A DNA stretch of 32,641 nt, from the NCBI GenBank assembly GCA_027486755.1, contig JAIXOM010000012.1, forward strand, positions 1 to 32,641, given 5' to 3'. Source of the stretch: Comamonadaceae bacterium (lineage in GTDB: Bacteria > Pseudomonadota > Gammaproteobacteria > Burkholderiales > Burkholderiaceae_C). A program made the translations under genes and the position numbers. Positions 17,001 to 29,000 of this stretch are shown here, piece after piece. Position 1 is the first letter of the stretch. Each line of letters begins with the position of its first letter. The notes under the pieces were generated by a model that was given only the letters and a program-made list of their open reading frames with translations, did not search any database and was not told the origin of the DNA.

Positions 17001-20000
17001 CAGGCTGGTACTGCCGTTGCCGCTGGCGTAGTTGGCCTGCACCGTGCTCGATCCGATGGTCAAGGCCAGTTGCGGCGTGCCGGTGACTGTTACGGCCTCG
17101 TTGAAGGTGACTGTCGCCGTCAGTACGTCGCCCGCATTGAGCGTGCTGTTTTGCGCACCGGTAGCAGCAGTCAGCGCGACAGCCGTGACCGACGGGGGTG
17201 TGGTGACCACGTTGACCGTCTGCTCGAAGCTGTTGCTGTTCCCGCTGCCATCGTTAAGTACAAATCGGACGACTCGCGGCGTGGTGTCGGGTGTATCCGA
17301 GCTGTTATTGAACTGGACGGAGCGCAGCAAGGCCTGGTACTCAGCCAATGTGCGGCGAGTTGCGCCGTCAGACGACGAAAACTGTTGACCGACTCCACCG
17401 CTTTCGGCCGCCACCAGAAACAAGGACCCGCTGTCGGTAAAGCGCAATTGGTCACCCGACTGCGCGTTGGTAATGGAGACCGTGGCCGAGCTCAGTGTGC
17501 TGTTGTCCGCATCGCTCAAGACCAGGGTGTTGTTGATGACCTGCGCATTGGCGCTGGTATCGGTGCCAGCCATCTCGGTGAATGTCACCGAGGGGTTGCT
17601 GCCGGAGATGATGGGCGCGTCATTGGCGCCAGTCACGTTGACCGTCAGCGTCTGGCTGGCGCTCAAACTACCGTCGCCGGCCGTTAGGGTAAAGCTCTCG
17701 CTCTGGTTGGCGGACAGCGCATTGATCGCGCTGGCGCTTGGCGCATACAGGTATTTGCCCCTGTCAGCGCCGGTGCTGGCCAAGTAGAGCGTGCCGTAGC
17801 TGCCGACGCGCTTGATGTCATAGGTCACCGAGCTGAACACATCGCTGCCGCCGGTGGTGCCGCCCGTCATGCCAAAGCTTAAGGTCGTGCCCTCAGCATC
17901 TGTCGCGCTGAGCGTTCCGGTCTGGTTGGCAAAGGTATCGACCGCCGCGGTGTCGGTCAGGCTGATGCTGCTGGGCGCCGTCAAGATGGGCGTGTCATTG
18001 GACCCGGTCACATTCACCGTCAAGGTCTGGCTGGCGCTGGCAGAACCGTCGCTGGCGGTCAGAGTGAAGGTTTCGCTCTGGTTGGCAGACAGTGCGTTGA
18101 TGGCGCTGGCGCTGGGCGCATACAGGTATTTGCCCCTGTCAGCACCGGTGCTGGCCAGGTAGAGCGTGCCATAGCTGCCGACCTTCTTGATGTCATAGGT
18201 TACCGAGCTGAACACATCGCTGCCGCCGGTGGTGCCGCCCGTCATGCCAAAGCTTAAGGTCGTGCCCTCAGCATCCGTCGCACTCAAGGTGCCCGTCTGG
18301 TTGATAAAGGTATCGACTGCTGCCGTGTCGGTCAGGCTGATGCTGCTGGGCGCCGTCAAGATGGGCGTGTCATTGGACCCGGTCACATTCACCGTCAAGG
18401 TCTGGCTGGCGCTGGCAGAACCATCGCTGGCCGTCAGCGTAAAGGTTTCGCTCTGGTTGCTGCTGATCGCATTGATCGCGCTGGCGCTGGGCGCATACAG
18501 GTATTTGCCCCTGTCAGCACCGGTGCTCACCAGGTAGAGCGTGCCGTAGCTGCCGACGCGCTTGATGTCGTAGGTCACCGAGCTGAACACATCGCTGCCG
18601 CCGGTGGTGCCGCCGGTCATGCCAAAGCTTAGGGTCGCGCCCTCAGCGTCGGTCGCGCTGAGCGTGCCGGTCTGGTTGGCAAAGGTATTGGCTGCAGCCG
18701 TGTCGGCGAGGCTGATGCTACTGGGTGCGGTCAAGACCGGCGGATCGTTGGTCGCCACGACGAGCACGGTTTGAGCGTAGGCATTGCTGTTGGCACTGCC
18801 GTCATTGATCACAAAACTGATGGTGCGCGCCGTGGTGTCTGGTGTGTCAGACGTGTTGTTGAAGGTCACCGTGCGCAGCGCCGCCTGATAGTCGGCCAGG
18901 GTGGGCGACTGGCCGCTGGCCGGCGCTATCGACAGTAGCCCTGAAACGGCCGAATAGCTAGCGCTGAACTTGGCATTACTGGGCAAAGCCAGTACATCGC
19001 CGGTCTTGACATTGCTGATGCTCACCGTGGCCGAGGCCATGGTGCTGTTGTCCACATCACTGAGCACCAGGGAGCTGTTCACCACCTGGGCATTGGCGCC
19101 CGTATCGGGCCCCGCCACTTCGGTGAAGGTGACCGATGCACCGGTGGCGGCAATGACAGGCGCGTCATTGACTGCGGCCAGAATCAAGCTTGCAGTGCTG
19201 GAGGTGACATTGCCGGCTGCGTCTCTGGTCGACAGGCCCAGGGACACAGTGCCATTGGCATTGATCGCCCCCAGGTAGCGCAGCTTACCGGCCGTACTCA
19301 GGTAGGTATTGAGGTCGCTGACGCTGCCTGTGAGCGTCAGCGCGGTGGAGGAGCCACCGACGGTGATGCCGGTACCGCTGTCCCCCAACAAAGCGCCGGC
19401 CGCTACCGACAAGGTCAATGTCAGCGGCGAGGAAGCGTCGTTCAAGGCGGTGCTGGAAAACACCAAGTTACCCACTGTGTCTTCGGTCAGGCTAAAGCTG
19501 GCCGGCACGGTAAAACTCGGCCCGGCGGTATCGACCGTGGCGGTGTAGGCGGTGCCAGCCGCGCTCTGATTGCCGGCCGCATCGGCCACGCGGGCGGTGT
19601 AGCTCAGGGCCTGGGCGTTGCTCAGTGTGCGGATGTCGGTGTAAGTCCAGGCGCTCTGGCCGCCGGCATTGAACGTCACTGTGGCATTACCCAGGAAGGT
19701 ACTGCCGTCATAGATGCGCAGGGTCTGGTCCGAAGCCAAGCTGGCGCCAGCCGTGGCGCCGCCCAAGGTTCCGGTGATGACGAGGCCAGAGTCGTCGGTC
19801 ACACCGCCTGATACCACCGTACCGGTGACGCTGCCCACATCATCGGTGATGCCGGTGACAGCTGCGGCGGTCGCCGGTACCTGCGTGTCCACCGTTGCGG
19901 TGTAGGCTGTGCCCACCGCGCTCTGGTTGCCCGCAGCATCGGCCACGCGGGCAGTCAAGCTCAGGGACTGAGCATCGCTGAGCGTACGGCTGTCGGTATA

Positions 20001-23000
20001 GGTCCAGGTACTCTGGCCACCGGCATTGACAGTCACGGCGGCATTGCCCAGGAAGGTGCTGCCGTCATAGATGCGCAGCGTCTCACCCGCAGCCAGGCCG
20101 GTGCCGGCGGTGGCACCACCGAGCGTTCCGGTGATGACCAGGCTGGTGTCGTCGGTGTATCCACCCGAACTCACCGTGCCTGTAAAGATGCCGACGTTAT
20201 CGGTGATGCCGGTGACTGCCGCTGCGGTGCTCGGTGACTGCGTGTCCACCGTGACGGTATAGGCCGTGCCCGCATTGCTCTGGTTACCGCCCACATCGGC
20301 CACGCGCGCTGTGTAGCTCAGGGCCTGGTTGTGGCTGAGCGTGCGGCTGTCGGTGTAGGTCCAAGTGCTCTGGCCGCCCGCATTGGCGGTCAAAGTGGCA
20401 TTGCCCAGGAAGGTGGCGCCGTCATAGATGCGCAGCGTCTCACCCGCAGCCAGGTTGGCACCAGCGGTGGCGCCGCCCAGCGTTCCGATAAGCACCAAGC
20501 TGGTGTCGTCGGTGAATCCGCCCGAGCTCACCGCCCCGGAGAAGATGCCGACGTTGTCGCTGATGCCGGTGACGGCCGCTGAGTTGGCGGGTGCCTGGGT
20601 GTCCACTGTGGCGGTATAGGCCGTGCCGGCGGCGCTTTGATTGCCAGCAGCATCGGCCACCCGTGCGGTGTAGCTCAGAGCCTGGGCGTGGCTGAGTGCG
20701 CGGCTGTCGGTAAAGGTCCAGGCGCTTTGGCCGCCGGAGTTGGTAGTGACCGTGGCATTACCCAGGTAGCTGGTACCGTCATAGATGCGCAGGGTCTCAC
20801 CGGTGGCCAGGGCGGCGCCGGCGGTGGCACCACCCAGGGTTCCGGTGATGACCAAGCTGGTGTCGTCGGTCACACCGCCGGAGGCGACATTGCCCGTGAC
20901 GATACCTACATCGTCAGTGATGCCGCTTACTGCCGCCGTGGTAGCAGGTGCGGTCGTGTCCACGGTGGCGGTGTAGGCCGCTGAGGCCACACCAAGGTTG
21001 CCGGCAGCATCGACCACGCGCACGGCGTAGCTCAGAGACTGCGCATCGGTCAGTGAGCGGCTGTCGGCATAAGTCCAGCTGCTCTGACCGCCGGCATTGA
21101 CGGTGACCGTGGCGTTGCCCAGGTAGGTGGCGCCGTCATAAACGCGCAGGCTGTCCCCGGCGTCCAAACTGGCCCCAGCCGTCGCGCCGCCCAAGGTGCC
21201 GCTGACGGTCAAGCTGGTGTCGTCGGTCACGCCGCCTGAGGCCACAACGCCGGAGATGATGCCCACGTTGTCCGTGAGCGCCGTCACCACTGCAGTGGTA
21301 CTGGGCGCTAGGGTATCGACCTTGTAACTGTCGTTGTCGGCCACCAGGGCGTGCGTGAGCGTGGCGTTGTTGCCGGCCGCATCCCTGATGGTGCCGCCGT
21401 TCAGACTCAAGGCATTGGCCGCCATGCTGATGCCGTCGGCATCGTTTTGGCTTGCCAGGATGGTGTAGGTAAAGCTCAGACTGCTGCTACCGCTGCCACT
21501 GACGTAATTGGCCTGCACCGTGGTGCCGCCAATATTGAGCGCCAGCTGCGGCGTTCCGGTGACTGTCACCGATTCGCTCAAGCTGACCGTCGCAGTCAGC
21601 ACATCGCCTTCGTTGAGCGTGTTGCTTTGCACCCCCGTCGCGCTGGCAATGGCTACCGTGCTGATGGTCGGCGCGGTGGTATCGACCGAAGGCAGTGCGG
21701 GGCTGTCGATGTTGGCGATGGCTGAGCTGTATGCAAAGGCATTGCCCGCAGTGTCGCTGATGCCGGCGATCAAGGCCGTCTTGAGCGCCGCCTCGCCAAT
21801 GGCCGCTGGCCCGTTCTGAGCTGCGGCTACCGTATAGGTCAGCGTGCGGGTGTTGGTGCCGGCCGTGCCCGCCCAGCTTGCGGCCACCCCGCTGTTGTTG
21901 ACCGTGAAGACGCTGCTGTCGCTGCCGCTGGTCAGGCCGTTGACCGGCCCGTCAAAGGTGATGGTCAGTGTGATGGTCTCGCCCGCGCTGTTGCCGGCGG
22001 TTCCAGCAAGGGCCGCACCCAGGGTCACCGCTGGAGCCGTGGTGCTGCTCAGTGTGGGGGCCAGGGTATCGATACTGATGGATGGCGTGCTACCCGCCCC
22101 GCCACTGTTGCCCACCGCATCGGTATAACTGCCTGCAGCCACCGAGATGCCCGCATTGCCCGAGGCCAGGTTGGGCGTGGGCGTGAAGGTGGCGGTGCGC
22201 GTCAAGCCGGTGCCGCTGATGGCGCCCAGCGTGCCGTTGGCCAGGCTCACATCGCCCGCAGTGCCGTCCCACGCAAAGCTGCTGCTCGGGTCTTCGCTGA
22301 AGGTGAAGGTAATCGTCGCCACTTCGCCCGCCTTGAGCGCAGACTTGTTGCTGCTGATGCTCAGCGTAGGCGCCAAGGTGTCTATGCCCTGACTGCCCAG
22401 GCTGGACAGGCTGGCGTTTTGAACCGCATTGCCCACCGCGTCGCTCAGGCCCGTGCCCACCAGGCTCAAGGCCAGTTGAGCGCTGGCTATGCCGGCGGTG
22501 GGGGTGACCGTCACGGTGTAGGCATTGCTGCTGCCCACGCGGGTGACCGAGTCGATGGTGCCGTAGTTGGCGCTGAAGTTGCTGGTGGTGGGCATACCGG
22601 CCAGCGCTTCGTCAAAGGTCAGGGTGAAGGTCACCGCGTCCTTGCTCACGCTGGCGGTGGTGGCATCGGTGACGCTGCTAACCGCTGGTGCCCGGGTGTC
22701 TATGGCCTGACTGGCCAGGCTGGACAAATCGGCATTGACCGGCACATTGCCGGCGGCATCGCTCAAGCCTGTCCCCACCAGACTCAACGCTACGGAGCCA
22801 CTGGCCAGGCCGGCGGTGGGCGTCACCACCACGGTGTAGGCATTGCTCGAGCCCACCTGGGTGACCGAGCTGACCGTGCCGTTGGTGGCGGTGAAGTTGC
22901 TCGTGGCCACAGACCCGGTCAGCGCCTCGCTGAAGGTGACGGTGAACGAGATCGCGTCTTTGGTGATGCTGGCAGAGGTGGCGTCGGTGACCGTGCTGAC

Positions 23001-26000
23001 GGTGGGCGCACGGGTATCGAGCACATAGTTAATGGTCTGCACCGCCGAGGCATTGCCGGCCGCATCGGTCTGGCGCACCTCGACCTTGTAAGCGCCGTCG
23101 GCACTGCCATCGGTGGCTGGTGCGCTGTAGCTGCCCCAAGCGCCTGCCGTGCCTTGATCCTTGGTGACGCGGTATTGCAGCGTCGCCTGCGCCTCGGTGT
23201 TGGTGGGTGCCGTGATGGCGCCATTGGCGGTCACAGGTGTTGCATTGGCACTACCTGTGTCCTGCGTCAAAGCTGCGTCGGGCAAGGACGGCCTGACCAG
23301 ATCAACCGCCAGGCTGCGGGGAACGGTGGCGCTGTTGCCGTAGATACCGGTATAGCTGGCCTGAGCATCGTAGCTGGCTGCGGTCAGCAGGGCCACATCG
23401 GCGGCAGGTACGCTGAGGGACCAGCTGCCGTCGCTTTGGACGGTGATGTCGTTGTAGGTCTTGCCGGCCAGCGCCAGGCTGATCTTGCGGCCGGCCGCGG
23501 TATTGGTCTGCGTGCCGGGGCGGTTGTCACTGAGGCTTCCGGTGATGGTCACAGCGGCCTGACTTTCAGCGATGTTGAGGACGCCGTCCGTGGCCACTGT
23601 ATTGATGCTGAGCACCGGCGCTGCGGTCTTGATCGCCACTTCATTGCTGGAGATATCGGTCTTGGGGGTGGCATAGCCCACCGCATTGACGCTGACCGAG
23701 ACCTCGTACACGCCCTGGGCCAGGGTTTGCTGACCCGTCACATCCAGGCTCCAAGTGCTGGTGCTGGCGCTGTAACTCAGACCCGCGGGGCTGCTGGCGC
23801 TGTTGCCCACGGTCAAGGTGTAGACCTGGGCGTCCACCGTCACCGCCAGGCTGTCACCGGTCTCCAGGGCGCTGTAGCCGCTGGGGCTGGTCGCATTGAT
23901 TTTTTGTGCCAAGCCGGTGATGAGGGGCGTGGTGTCATTGCTATTGAGCACCGCGACGGTGGGCACATCGGGCGGCGCCAGCCTGACGTCCAGCGTACGG
24001 CTGGCCACAGTGGCCGGGTTGCCGGCTGAATCGCTGACCGAGGCCTCCATGGGGTAGCTGTTGCCATGGCTGAGCAAAAGCAGGTCCGCCTTGGGAATAG
24101 ACAGCGACCAGGTGCTGCCCGATGCGCCGGCTTGCACCGTGGTGGTGTAGCTCAGGTCGTTCAAACGCAGGCTCAGGGTCTGACCGGCCTCAGCATTGCT
24201 CAGCCCGCTGATCACCAAGCCGCCATTGGCTGGCACCGCATCGAGCTCGGCCTTGTTCAGAATATTGTCCGCGTCGCCGCTGATGCCAGCGCCGCCAGTC
24301 AAGGGAATGCCAATCGACACCGTGGGGGCCACCGTGTCGATGCGCACGCTGCGTGAGGCCTGGTCGGAGCTGTTACCTGCCAGGTCATCGACCACAGCAG
24401 TGATGGTGCTGCTGCTGGCATCGGTCGGCACATCACCAGCGGCGAAGGTCGCCTGCCACTGACCATTGCTGTCGACGGTGGCGGTCTTGACTTGAGTGCC
24501 CCAGTTGATGCGCACGGTTTGATTCGCCTCGGCATTGCTGCTGCCACTGACGGTGACGCCACTGCCCTTTTCTGTCGCATTGACGATGTCGTCGACAGCG
24601 ACGGTGGCAATACTCAGCGTGGGCTTGATGGTGTCGAGCACATAGGCTTGGCTGTACACCACGCCATCATTGCCGGCGCTGTCTTGCACCTTGACCTTGA
24701 GGGTATTGCTGGCGCTGAGCGTCTGGCTGGCCAGACGCCAGGTGTTTTGCCCCACGGTGGCCGTCGCCGCCTGCCATGAGCTGCCGCCGTCCAGGGAAAC
24801 CAGAACGGTCTCGTCCGCCTGCAGATTGGCGCTGAGAGTGCCGCTGATGGCTTGGGCTGCGGTCTTGGTGATGAAGTCGCTGTTGGTCGCGCCGTTGGCC
24901 GCAGTGTCCGGGTCCAGCGCCGCACTGCTGATGGTGGTGCTGGGGGCCAGGGTATCGACGGCCTGCGCGCCCAAGCTGCTCAGGTTGGCGTCAGCCATCG
25001 CATTGCCCAGGGTATCGCTCAGACCCGTGCCCACCAGACTCAGCGCCACATTGCCACTGGCCAGGTTGGCGGTGGGCTGCACCACCACGGTGTAGCTGTT
25101 GTTCGCGCCTGCACTGACCGAAGTGACCGTGCCGTTGGTAGCGGTAAAGCTGCTGACACCGACCGTGCCGGACACCGGCTCGTCAAAGCGCACCGTGAAG
25201 CTGATCGCGTCCTTGGTCAGGGTCGCGCTGGTGCCGTCGGTGACGGCGCTGACCACGGGCCCGCGGGTGTCTATGGCCTGGCTATCCAGGCTGCTAAGGT
25301 TGGCGTCTTGAACCGCATTGCCGGCGGCATCGCTCAGCCCGTTGCCCATCAGGCTCAGACCCACCGTACCGGCGGCCACACCGGCATCGGGTGTGACCCT
25401 GACGGTGTAGGCATTGCTGCTGCCAATCTGGCTGACCGCAGTGACCGTGCCCTGGGTGGCACTGAAGTTGCCACTGCCCACAGAGCCGACCAAGGCCTCG
25501 TCGAAGGTCACCGTGAACACGATCGCATCGCGCGTTACGGTCGCAGCCGTATCGTCGATCACCGCGCTGACCGAAGGCGCCCTGGTGTCGATGCTGATGC
25601 TGGGTGTGCTGCCCGCGCCGCCAGGGTTGCCGTAGCTGTCGGTGTAAAAGCCCTGAACCACCGTGATGCTGGCCATCCCGGCGGCCAGATTGGGGGTGGG
25701 CGTGAAAGTGGCGCTGCGCGTCAAGCCGGTACCGCTGATAGGGCCCAGGGTACCGCCTGCGACCAGCACATCTCCGTTGCTGCCGTCCCAGGAAAAGCTA
25801 TTGCCCGGGTCTTCACTGAAGGTGAAGGTGATGGTGGCGCTCTCCCCGCCCTTGAGCGCTGACTTGTCGCTCGTGATGGCCAGGGTCGGCGCCAGCGTGT
25901 CGATGCTGACCGATGGCGTCACCCCTGCCCCACCCTGGTTGCCGGCCGGATCCTGATACAGGCCCGACGCCACCGTGATGCTGGCCGTACCCGAGGCCAG

Positions 26001-29000
26001 GCCGGCAATGGGCGTGAAGGTGGCCGTGCGACTCAAGCCGGTACCGCTGATGGCGCCCAGGGTGCCGCCAGTGACCAGCACATCGCCGTTGCTGCCGTCC
26101 CAACTGAAGCTCTCGCCTGGGTCCTCGCTGAAGCTGAAGGTGATGGTGGCCGTCTGGCCCGCCTTGAGCGTGGGCGTGTCGCTGGTGATGCTCAAAGTCG
26201 GCGCCAGCGTGTCGATGCTGATCGAGGGCGTCGCGCCTGCGCCGCCGTTGTTGCCCGCTGCGTCCTGGTAGCTGCTGCCCGCCACGGTGATGCTGGCCGA
26301 ACCTGCGGCCAGGCCGGCGCTGGGGGTGAAGACGGCGGTTCGCGTCAAGCCCGATCCGCTGATGGCCCCCAAGCTACCGCCGGCGACCGCCACATCGCCA
26401 CTGCTGCCGTCCCAGGCAAAGGTATTGCCCGGGTCTTCGCTGAAGTTAAAGGTGATGGTGGCCGTCTGCCCGATCTTCAGGGCCGACTTGTTACTGCTGA
26501 TGCTCAAGGTCGGGGTCAGGGTATCGATGCTGATGCTGGGCGTAGTGCCTGCGCCGCCGTTGTTGCCAGCCGCGTCCTGGTAGCTGCTGCCCGCCACCGT
26601 GATGCTGGCCGTGCCCGAGGCCAGGCTGGCGGTCGGCGTGAAGGTGGCGGTGCGGGTCACTCCCTCGCCGCTGATGGCGCTCAAAGTGCCGCCAGATACC
26701 ACCACATCGCCGTTGCTGCCGTCCCAGGCAAAGGTATTGCCCGGATCTTCGCTAAAGGTGAAGGTGATGGTGGCCGTTTGGCCGATTTTGAGCGCCGATG
26801 CGTCGCTGCTGATGCTCAAGGTCGGCGCCAGCGTATCGATGCTGATGCTGGGGGTGGTGCCAGCGCCGCCCGCATTGCCGGCCGCATCCTGGTAGGTGCT
26901 GCCTGCCACCGTAATGCTGGCCGAGCCCGAAGCCAGGCTAGCGGTCGGCGTGAAGACGGCGGTGCGGGTCAATCCTGTGCCGCTGATGGCCCCCAGCGTA
27001 CCGCCGGAGACCACCACATCGCCACTGCTGCCGTCCCAGGCAAAGGTATTGCCTGGGTCTTCGCTGAAGCTAAAGGTGATGGTCGCCGTCTGCCCGATCT
27101 TCAGGGCCAACTTGTCACTGCTGATGCTCAAGCTCGGCGCCAGCGTATCGATGCTGATGCTGGGCGTGGTGCCGGCGCCACCAGCATTGCCGGCCGCATC
27201 TTGGTAAGCGCTGCCTGCCACCGTGATGCTGGCCAAATTGCCGGGCAGACCGGCCGAGGGGGTGAAGGTCGCGGTCCGGGTCAGGCCCGTGCCGCTGATC
27301 GCGCCGAGCGTGCCGCCTGTGACCTGCACATCACCGCTCAGGCCATCCCAGCTGAAGCTGGAGCCGGGGTCCTCACTGAAGGTAAAGGTGATGGCCGCTG
27401 TCTGGCCGATCTTGAGCGCCGATGCGTCGCTGCTGATGCTCAAGGTCGGCGCCAGGGTATCGATGGCGATGCTGGGCGAGTTGCCAGCGCTGCCCGGATT
27501 GCCTTTGTCGTCCTGGTAAGAACTGCCCGTGACGGTGATGCTGGCCGAACCCGAGGCCAAGCCAGGCGTGGGGGTGAAAGTGGCCGTGCGGGTCAAGCCC
27601 GAACCGCTGATCGCACCGAGCGCACCGCCGGAGACCACCACATCGCCGCTGCTGCCGTCCCAGCTGAAGGACGAGCCCGGATCGGCGCTGAAGGTAAACG
27701 TGATGGTGGCTGTCTCACCCGCTTTAAGCGCCGACTTGTCGCTGCTGATGCTCATCGCCGGTGTCAAGGTGTCAATACTCACGGACGGGGTCGTGCCCGC
27801 AGCGCCGACATTACCGGCCCCGTCCTGATAGGCCCCAGCGGCCACCGTGATGCTGGCGCGGCCGCCTGATAGACCTGCAGTGGGCGTGAAAATCGCCGTG
27901 CGGGTGCTGCCGGTGCCGCTGATCGCGCCCAGCGTACCGCCGGACACCAGCACATCGCCGGCGCTGCCATTCCAGCTGAAGGAGCTGCCCGGATCCTCAC
28001 TAAAGGTGAAAGTGATGGTGGCCGTCTGCCCGCTGATCAGGGCCGACTTGTCGCTGCTGATGCTCAGCGTCGGGGCCAGGGTGTCGATGCTGACCGAGGG
28101 CGTGGCTGCAGCCACACCCGCATTGCCCGCCGCATCCCTGTAGCTGCCGGCGGCCACGGTGATGCTGGCGCTTTGCCCCTGCAAATTGGCCGTGGGCGTG
28201 AAGGTGGCGCTGCGGCTCAGGCCGGTGCCGCTGACGGCGCCCAGGGTGCCGCCGGAGACCAGTACATCGCCGCTAAAGCCATTCCAGGCGAAGCCATCGC
28301 CCGGGTCTTCGCTGAAGGTGAAGGTGATGGTGGCCGTCTCACCGATCTTGAGCGCAGACTTGTCGCTGCTGATGCTCAGGCTAGGCGCCAGGGTGTCCAG
28401 GGAGATCGAGGGCGCCGCGCCTGCGCCGCCGTTGTTGCCCGCCGGGTCTTGGTAGGTGGCCGCAGCCACCGTGATGCTGGCGCTGCCATTGGCCAGATTG
28501 GCCGTGGGCGTGAAGACGGCGCTGCGGTTCAAGCCCGTGCCGCTGATCGCACCGAGCGTTCCGCCCGTGACCACGACATCGCCGGTACTGCCATTCCAGC
28601 TGAAGCTCGAACCCGGGTTCTCACTAAAGCTGAAGGTGATGGTGGCCGTCTCACCCGCTTTGAGTGCGGATTTGTCACTCGTGATGCTCAAGGTTGGCGC
28701 CAGGGTGTCGATGCTGATCGAGGGCGTGGTGCCTGCGCCGCCCGCATTGCCGACCGCATCGGCATATCGGCCGGCAGCGACCGTGATGCTGGCCGTGCCC
28801 GAGGCCAGGCTGGCCGTGGGGGTGAAGGTAGCGCTGCGGGTCAGGCCGGTGCCACTGACGGCACCCAGCGTGCCGCCGGAGACCAGCACATCGCCGCTGC
28901 TGCCGTCCCAGGTGAAGGTGCTTCCCGGATCTTCGCTGAAGGTGAAGGTGATCGTCGCCGTCTCACCGATTTTCAGGGCCGACTTGCTGCTGCTGATGCT

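Noticed and set aside
22419..24029. Long open frames on the + strand opposite the adhesin (this 536-codon one and many others between 13,400 and 31,700)
   Set aside because: They mirror the periodicity of the repeats on the - strand, have low-complexity Ala/Arg/Gly/His-rich translations without recognisable domains, and overlap a clearly coding - strand frame. They are GC-rich shadow ORFs.
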